Below are positions 1 through 3,584 of a stretch of DNA of 7,372 nucleotides, piece by piece. The notes beneath the pieces were generated by a model. The model saw nothing but the letters and a program-made list of their open reading frames with translations, did not search any database and was not told the DNA's origin. The stretch's first letter is position 1. The number at the start of each line of letters is the position of its first letter. The DNA is taken from assembly GCA_900539665.1 (NCBI GenBank), contig UQCV01000101.1:1-7372 (forward strand), in the 5' to 3' direction. The stretch comes from an uncultured Succinivibrionaceae bacterium. GTDB lineage: Bacteria > Pseudomonadota > Gammaproteobacteria > Enterobacterales > Succinivibrionaceae. The position numbers were made by a program, and so were the translations under genes.

Positions 1-180
1 GATTAGATATTTTACAAGAAAACTAAATTACACCAACAATATGGACTTGACTGTTAAAAATCTAAACTTGACTCCTTCACTTTTCTTTATATTTTATTTT
101 ATTTTTGTGTCCCTTGAATTTACTAAGCCTCACGTCTTAACTCCCACCCGACTTTATATTTACGAAGCCCTGTAGCCCAA
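1..180. other. Gene-free AT-rich left flank
   Basis: I see no coding region on either strand here. The plus strand is strongly T-rich, with ATTTT-type runs at about 88-106 and no G from 71 to 106. The 8-mer ACTTGACT occurs twice (45-52 and 66-73), 21 bp apart. Positions 40-50 (TATGGACTTGA) recur in inverted orientation at 7293-7303, in the opposite flank. Downstream of tsf, E. coli and relatives carry pyrH and frr. Neither begins on the minus strand before the window ends, so either the spacer is long or the synteny breaks here. Confidence 0.6.
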
Positions 181-183
181 AGC

Positions 184-211
184 AAAAAGGCATCCCTTAG
201 GATGCCTTTTT
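184..211 (-). terminator. Intrinsic terminator downstream of tsf
   Basis: A perfect 7-bp stem (GGCATCC at 189-195 with GGATGCC at 200-206) closes a CTTA loop. It is flanked by five A on one side (184-188) and five T on the other (207-211). Read on the minus strand it lies 43 nt past the tsf stop codon and ends in a U tract, the form of a rho-independent terminator. The symmetric A and T runs mean it could also stop transcription arriving on the plus strand from the left. It separates rpsB-tsf from whatever lies further downstream. Confidence 0.9.
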
Positions 212-253
212 CAATAACTTTTAGTTAACAAAGCTTAACTAGTTTTCAGAAAA

Positions 254-1138
254 TTACTTCTGAGCAGCAGCTACCTGAGCAGCAACTTCGGCTGCAAAGT
301 CAACAACCTGCTTTTCAATACCTTCGCCAACTTGGAAACGAATGAAAGACTTAACATCAGCGCCCTTAGAAGCAAGAAGCTGACCTACCTTCATGTCTGG
401 ATCCTTAACGAATGGCTGACCGGTAAGAGAAACTTCACCAGTGTACTTAGCCATACGGCCAGCAACCATCTTTTCAGCGATTTCTTTTGGCTTGCCAGAC
501 TGCATAGCGATATCGATCTGAACCTGACGTTCACGTTCAACGATGTCAGCTGGAACATCTTCTGGCTTAACATACATTGGAGAACAACCGCAAATGTGCA
601 TTGCGATGTCCTTAGAGAGAGCTGCGTCGCCACCTACCATATCAACGAGCACACCAATACGCTTGTTGCCGTGAATGTAGAGACCTATATTAGCACCCTT
701 CATCATGGCAAGTCTGCGGATACTCATATTTTCGCCGATCTTTGCGATGAGATTGTTAAGAGTAGCTTCAACGGTATCTTCAGAAGATGGATACTTAAGG
801 CCCTTAACAGTTTCAACATCAGTAGTGTCAGCATCAAGAGCAAGCTGAGCTACGTTAGCGCAGAATTCATTGAAGCCAGCATCTTTAGCTACGAAGTCAG
901 TTTCGCAGTTTATTTCAGCGATAAGAGCTACGCCTTCCTTAGAAGCAGAAACGATAACACCTTCAGCGGTAACACGGCCAGCCTTCTTAGCAGCCTTAGC
1001 CTGACCATTCTTACGCATGTTGTCGATTGCAACTTCAATATCACCATCAGCCTGAACAAGAGCCTTCTTACAGTCCATCATGCCAGCGCCGGTACGTTCG
1101 CGTAATTCTTTAACAAGAGCAGCAGTAATATTTGCCAT
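254..1138 (-). CDS. tsf: Translation elongation factor Ts
   Basis: EF-Ts is the cytoplasmic nucleotide exchange factor that displaces GDP from EF-Tu so that it can reload with GTP. The 294-residue product is close to E. coli EF-Ts (283) along its length. Residues 1-55 form the UBA-like N-terminal domain, with the family signature around LRERTGAGMMDCKKAL (12-27). The TDFVAKDAGF motif at 80-89 supplies D81 and F82, the pair known to intrude near the EF-Tu magnesium site (D80/F81 in E. coli numbering). The coiled-coil region and the conserved MQSGKPKEIAEKM stretch (212-224) follow, then GEVSLTGQPFV (234-244) and an Ala-rich C-terminus. The roughly 11 extra residues relative to E. coli lie mainly near 100-125. 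The ATG at 1136-1138 is preceded by an AGGAT ribosome site about 8 nt upstream. The gene follows rpsB by 93 nt, with a terminator-like hairpin between them, and ends before a strong terminator. Confidence 0.98.
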   Translation of the reverse strand: MANITAALVKELRERTGAGMMDCKKALVQADGDIEVAIDNMRKNGQAKAAKKAGRVTAEGVIVSASKEGVALIAEINCETDFVAKDAGFNEFCANVAQLALDADTTDVETVKGLKYPSSEDTVEATLNNLIAKIGENMSIRRLAMMKGANIGLYIHGNKRIGVLVDMVGGDAALSKDIAMHICGCSPMYVKPEDVPADIVERERQVQIDIAMQSGKPKEIAEKMVAGRMAKYTGEVSLTGQPFVKDPDMKVGQLLASKGADVKSFIRFQVGEGIEKQVVDFAAEVAAQVAAAQK

Positions 1139-1169
1139 TATCTAAATCCTATAATTTGATTCAAACGGT

Positions 1170-1193
1170 AAAAATCGGGGGCAACGCCCCCGA
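1170..1193 (-). terminator. Terminator-like attenuator between rpsB and tsf
   Basis: On the minus strand an 8-bp, very GC-rich stem (1175-1182 with 1186-1193, about five consecutive G-C pairs) closes a 3-nt loop and is followed at once by five T (complement of 1170-1174). This is a complete intrinsic terminator signature, placed after the rpsB stop and 31 nt before the tsf start. No convincing separate tsf promoter is visible, so most tsf mRNA probably reads through. The likely role is partial termination that makes S2 more abundant than EF-Ts in transcript terms, or a 3' stability hairpin. The hairpin and U tract are seen directly, and the attenuation role is inferred. Confidence 0.75.
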
Positions 1194-1231
1194 ACATATG
1201 ATGTCAACAGTGAACCTGGTGACACTCCGAA

Positions 1232-1978
1232 TTATTCAGCAGCCTGTTCTTCTGCAACAGCTTCAGTAGTTTCTTCCTTAGCTTGAGCAGTAGTAAGAGA
1301 TTCACGGGCTTCATTTACGGTGTCAGCTACAGCCTTGAGGTAAAGAGCGATAGCGCGAATAGCGTCGTCGTTACCAGGGATTACGTAGTTAACGTTATCT
1401 GGGCAAGAGTTGGTATCAACAATAGCTACAACAGGGATACCAAGGTTGTTAGCTTCCTTGATAGCGATGTGTTCAACTTCAGCATCGATTACGAATACTA
1501 CATCAGGGATAGAACCCATGTCCTTGATACCGCCAAAGCTTCTTTCAAGCTTAGCCATAGCGCGAGTACGTTCAAGAGCTTCTTTCTTAGTAAGCTTATC
1601 GAAAGTACCATCGGTAGACTGAGTTTCGAGATCCTTGAAACGACGAATTGACTGACGTACGGTCTTCCAGTTGGTAAGCATACCACCTAACCAACGGTGA
1701 TTAACGTAGTACTGACCGCAGCTTTCAGCAGCAACCTTAACCTGGTCACATGCAGCGCGCTTAGTGCCAACGAAAAGAATCTTGCCCTTGTGAGCGATAG
1801 TGTTGCTGATGAAGTTAAGAGCATCATCCATGCAAGCTACAGTCTTTTCGAGGTTGATGATATGCACACCGTTACGAGCACCGTAGATATACTGCTTCAT
1901 CTTAGGATTCCAGTAACGGGTCTGGTGGCCGAAGTGTACACCAGCATCGAGCATTTCGCGCATTGAAACTTTTGACAT
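1232..1978 (-). CDS. rpsB: 30S ribosomal protein S2
   Basis: S2 is a late-assembling 30S subunit protein that recruits S1, and in enterobacteria it represses its own mRNA. The 248-residue product aligns with E. coli S2 (241 residues) almost throughout. The N-terminal S2 signature is at about 5-18 (SMREMLDAGVHFGH). The RYWNPKM and HIINLEKT blocks follow at 21-27 and 39-46. VNHRWLGGMLTNWKTVRQSI lies near 92-111. The second family signature is the PDVVFVIDA...EHIAIKEANNLGIPVVAIVDTN region at about 158-190. The C-terminus is an acidic, Ala/Glu-rich tail, as is usual. The ATG at 1976-1978 follows an AAGGAA ribosome site (1984-1989) at 5 nt spacing. It is the promoter-proximal gene of rpsB-tsf, with a long leader carrying an S2-type regulatory fold. 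Confidence 0.98.
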   Translation of the reverse strand: MSKVSMREMLDAGVHFGHQTRYWNPKMKQYIYGARNGVHIINLEKTVACMDDALNFISNTIAHKGKILFVGTKRAACDQVKVAAESCGQYYVNHRWLGGMLTNWKTVRQSIRRFKDLETQSTDGTFDKLTKKEALERTRAMAKLERSFGGIKDMGSIPDVVFVIDAEVEHIAIKEANNLGIPVVAIVDTNSCPDNVNYVIPGNDDAIRAIALYLKAVADTVNEARESLTTAQAKEETTEAVAEEQAAE

Positions 1979-1983
1979 TTTAA

Positions 1984-2049
1984 TTCCTTAATATGGGGTT
2001 AAGCCTCCACCAGACAGCAGTTTCAACCATTGTGGCACCCCGAAACTAC
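1984..2049 (-). ncRNA. rpsB leader RNA, S2 autoregulatory element (t44-like)
   Basis: Just ahead of rpsB the mRNA can form an 8-bp helix between GTAGTTTC (complement of 2042-2049) and GAAACTGC (complement of 2017-2024). Its loop begins GGGGTGCCAC. The loop GGGGT (2037-2041) is complementary to ACCCC (1995-1999) immediately before the ribosome site. The adjacent CCAC (2032-2035) is complementary to GTGG (2007-2010). The result is a pseudoknot that places the AAGGAA ribosome site next to the fold. In enterobacteria the map-rpsB spacer encodes the t44 RNA family (Rfam), understood as the rpsB leader through which free S2 represses rpsB-tsf translation. Position, orientation and pairing logic fit that family. 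The family assignment rests on memory, not a covariance search. Confidence 0.72.
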
Positions 2050-2238
2050 CTTTATATATCAGGTGTGTGTTTTAGAAAAAAATAATAGATTGATAAAAGT
2101 TCACAGAAGTTCATTAACACATGAACTAAAACTATCTTCAATCCAACCCTCTGGGCGCTTTCATCCAAATTTAAGAATTAGCGTGGCAAATCTAGCTAAC
2201 GTGCTTAAATTGTGAGCAAATATTGCGCACACAAAAAG

Positions 2239-2274
2239 TGCGCCGATTATAAACTCTTTTGCATAAAAAAACAA
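2239..2274 (-). promoter_or_regulatory. rpsB promoter with GC-rich discriminator
   Basis: On the minus strand a TTGTTT -35 box (2269-2274) and a perfect TATAAT -10 box (2246-2251) are separated by exactly 17 bp. A T-rich stretch upstream of the -35 could act as an UP element. The discriminator after the -10 reads CGGCGCA, and the predicted start is an A near 2239, giving a leader of about 261 nt. A G/C-rich discriminator is the hallmark of stable-RNA and ribosomal-protein promoters that are inhibited by ppGpp and DksA, so stringent control is likely by inference. The inverted repeat GCGCAC/GTGCGC (2225-2230, 2238-2243) overlaps the discriminator. Confidence 0.83.
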
Positions 2275-2396
2275 CAAAAAACACCTTCTAAGCAAGACCT
2301 TTTTTCCGGCATCGAGGGGAGCAAATTTTTTTGTTCCTCTTTTAGCCTCAAAACAACGTAAAACCCACGCAAAAGAGTAAGAAAAACCCAAGATAG

Positions 2397-2405
2397 TGGT
2401 ATAAT
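2397..2405 (+). promoter_or_regulatory. Probable map promoter (extended -10)
   Basis: TGG followed by TATAAT (2397-2405) gives a perfect -10 box with an extended -10 TG. The hexamer 17 bp upstream (GTAAGA at 2377-2382) is a poor -35 match, as is common for extended -10 promoters. The predicted start is near 2412, leaving a leader of about 254 nt before the map ATG. No better sigma-70 site is visible closer to map. The 10-mer GCAAAAGAGT (2369-2378) overlaps the -35 zone and recurs inverted inside the rpsB promoter spacer. Confidence 0.6.
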
Positions 2406-2446
2406 CAAGACTTGCTGTAAGCGCAGGTTTTGCTCCTGTTTAAGGC

Positions 2447-2492
2447 TAGTTTGGGTGGGTCGATTTTAAATTTAAAATCCCCCCTAAAACTA
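2447..2492 (+). repeat. Long imperfect hairpin with an 18-bp perfect palindrome in the map leader
   Basis: The core GATTTTAAATTTAAAATC (2462-2479) is its own reverse complement over 18 bp. Outside it, GGG (2457-2459) can pair with CCC (2480-2482), and TAGTTT (2447-2452) pairs with AAACTA (2487-2492), with small internal loops. In RNA this would be a long hairpin of about 46 nt. In DNA the AT-rich palindrome could be a dimeric regulator site. No U tract follows, so it is not an intrinsic terminator for plus-strand transcription. Confidence 0.7.
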
Positions 2493-2498
2493 AGAGAT

Positions 2499-2591
2499 AA
2501 GTAACTTTAAACTTTTTAGTTGATGATGCATTTTGCTCACTTAATTTTGCTCGTTTAAGCAAGTAAGTTGAAGTTCAAGCAAAAGTTACTT
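2499..2591 (+). repeat. Multi-branched fold in the map leader closed by a 10-bp helix
   Basis: AAGTAACTTT (2499-2508) is perfectly complementary to AAAGTTACTT (2582-2591), 73 nt downstream. The enclosed segment can form an AACT/AGTT hairpin with a TTTT loop (2510-2521). It can also form a two-step hairpin from ACTTA/TAAGT (2539-2543, 2564-2568) outside TTGCT/AGCAA (2547-2551, 2558-2562). CTTAA (2540-2544) can alternatively pair with TTAAG (2555-2559), so two exclusive folds exist. TTTTGCTC occurs at 2428-2435, 2531-2538 and 2545-2552. This looks like a structured 5' UTR, and I do not recognise it as any known riboswitch or leader. Confidence 0.55.
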
Positions 2592-2665
2592 CCTTCCATA
2601 GCTTACATAGCCATTAAATAGCGAACACTACAGCGCACTTTAAAATTGGGGGCCATATTAAATTT

Positions 2666-3466
2666 ATGAACGAATCATCCATCACTTTAAAAAATCAGGA
2701 ACAGATTGAAAAAATGCGCGTTGCCGGCAAATTAGCCGCAGACGTTCTTATCTTTATTGAACCTTATGTCAAAGCAGGTGTCACTACCCTTGAGCTTGAC
2801 AATTTGATGGCTGACTATATCGAAAACACAGAACATGCCATCAGTGCCTGTTTTGGCTATCAGGGCTACCCTAAATTTACCTGTATTTCTCCAAACGAAG
2901 TTGTCTGTCACGGCATTCCTTCTGCCGGACACAAATTGCACGAAGGTGATATCGTAAATATCGACGTTACCGTAATTAAGGACGGATTCCATGGCGATAC
3001 TAGTAAAATGTTTTTAGTTGGCCATGTTCCTCCAAGAAATGTAAATCTTTGCAAGTGCGCCCAAGAATCCATGTATGCTGCTATTAAGGCCATGGCTCCA
3101 GGTCGTAATTTAACTCTCGTTGGTGAAACAATTCAAAAGATTGCTGATAAAGCCGGTTTTTCAGTTGTACGAGATTTCTGTGGTCACGGTATTGGCGAAG
3201 GTTTCCATGAAGAACCACAAGTACTGCACTACAAAAATGAAAACAATCTTATCTTAGCCCCAGGTATGACTTTCACCATTGAACCTATGATCAATGCTGG
3301 CACTTGGAAAACCAAGGTTAATAAATCAAATGGTTGGACTGTAACCACCGCAGATAAGCAACCTTCAGCTCAATATGAACACACTATTCTCATTACTGAA
3401 GATGGGTGCGAAATTTTAACCCACCGTCCAGATGATACTATTGAAAAAGTTCTGCATAATCTTTAA
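2666..3466 (+). CDS. map: Methionine aminopeptidase, type I
   Basis: This cytoplasmic metalloenzyme removes the initiator methionine from nascent proteins whose second residue is small. The 266-residue product aligns with E. coli MetAP (264) throughout and has the short form, lacking an N-terminal zinc-finger or linker extension. The five dinuclear-metal ligands are all present: D100, D111, H174, E206 and E238. H82 (CHGIP) and H181 match the conserved substrate-pocket histidines. Signature blocks include NIDVTVIKDGFHGDTSKMF (98-116), GHGIGEGFHEEPQ (173-185) and SAQYEHT (234-240). The ATG at 2666 matches the family N-terminus (QEQIEKMRVAGKLAA). No strong ribosome site precedes it, only a GGGGG tract at 2648-2652, which is 13 nt away. 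A weak site and a long structured leader suggest translational control. It is divergent from rpsB and lies 118 nt ahead of glnD. Confidence 0.98.
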   Translation: MNESSITLKNQEQIEKMRVAGKLAADVLIFIEPYVKAGVTTLELDNLMADYIENTEHAISACFGYQGYPKFTCISPNEVVCHGIPSAGHKLHEGDIVNIDVTVIKDGFHGDTSKMFLVGHVPPRNVNLCKCAQESMYAAIKAMAPGRNLTLVGETIQKIADKAGFSVVRDFCGHGIGEGFHEEPQVLHYKNENNLILAPGMTFTIEPMINAGTWKTKVNKSNGWTVTTADKQPSAQYEHTILITEDGCEILTHRPDDTIEKVLHNL

Positions 3467-3516
3467 ATTTACATCATTAAACTGTCAATTAATAACAACA
3501 AACTGACCACTAGTCG

Positions 3517-3561
3517 AGAGCGTTTAATTTTCTCTGTTTTTACCACCTTATTAAACGCTCT
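3517..3561 (+). repeat. Perfect 12-bp inverted repeat between map and glnD
   Basis: AGAGCGTTTAAT (3517-3528) pairs perfectly with ATTAAACGCTCT (3550-3561) across a 21-nt pyrimidine-rich loop, ending 11 nt before the glnD ribosome site. No U run follows the 3' arm, so the full stem is not an intrinsic terminator. Inside it, AGAG (3517-3520) could instead pair with CTCT (3532-3535), just before GTTTTT (3536-3541), giving a weak terminator-like alternative. It may be an mRNA processing or stability stem, or an attenuator-like switch between map and glnD. Confidence 0.7.
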
Positions 3562-3584
3562 AGTAAAGACTCAGGAGTGAATCT

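Larger units (their letters stand above)
1979..2665. other. Divergent control region between rpsB and map
   Basis: This 687-bp stretch contains no credible gene. Short open frames on both strands lack ribosome sites and family resemblance. From left to right it holds the rpsB ribosome site (1984-1989), the S2-type leader fold (1995-2049), a 7-bp hairpin (AGTTCAT 2108-2114 with ATGAACT 2121-2127), palindromes around the rpsB start site (2211-2243), and the rpsB promoter (2246-2274). An AT-rich core follows, then the probable map promoter (2397-2405), a 46-nt hairpin (2447-2492), a multi-branched leader fold (2499-2591) and the map start. Both predicted leaders are about 250-260 nt long. The spacer appears longer than its E. 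coli counterpart as recalled. Confidence 0.8.

Noticed and set aside
332..1105. 257-residue plus-strand open frame antisense to tsf
   Set aside because: It is a by-product of the strong codon bias of tsf, with no ribosome site or recognisable domain.
2061..2100. Second rpsB promoter using TATTAT near 2083-2088 on the minus strand
   Set aside because: No acceptable -35 box lies at 16-18 bp, whereas the site at 2246-2274 is near consensus.
2030..2215. 61-residue open frame on the plus strand opposite the rpsB leader
   Set aside because: It overlaps the S2-type leader structure, lacks a ribosome site and resembles no known protein.
2211..2217. lac-operator or CRP-like site suggested by TTGTGAGC
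   Set aside because: The second half-site does not match CRP (TCACA) at the right spacing, and the lac similarity is limited to one half.
2304..2340. Terminator-like A/T-flanked inverted repeat in the rpsB-map spacer
   Set aside because: The arms (GAGG...CCTC) pair only with bulges and wobble, and no gene ends nearby that it could serve.
2161..2391. 76-residue open frame on the minus strand
   Set aside because: It runs across the rpsB promoter and leader start, has no ribosome site, and its composition resembles translated AT-rich spacer.
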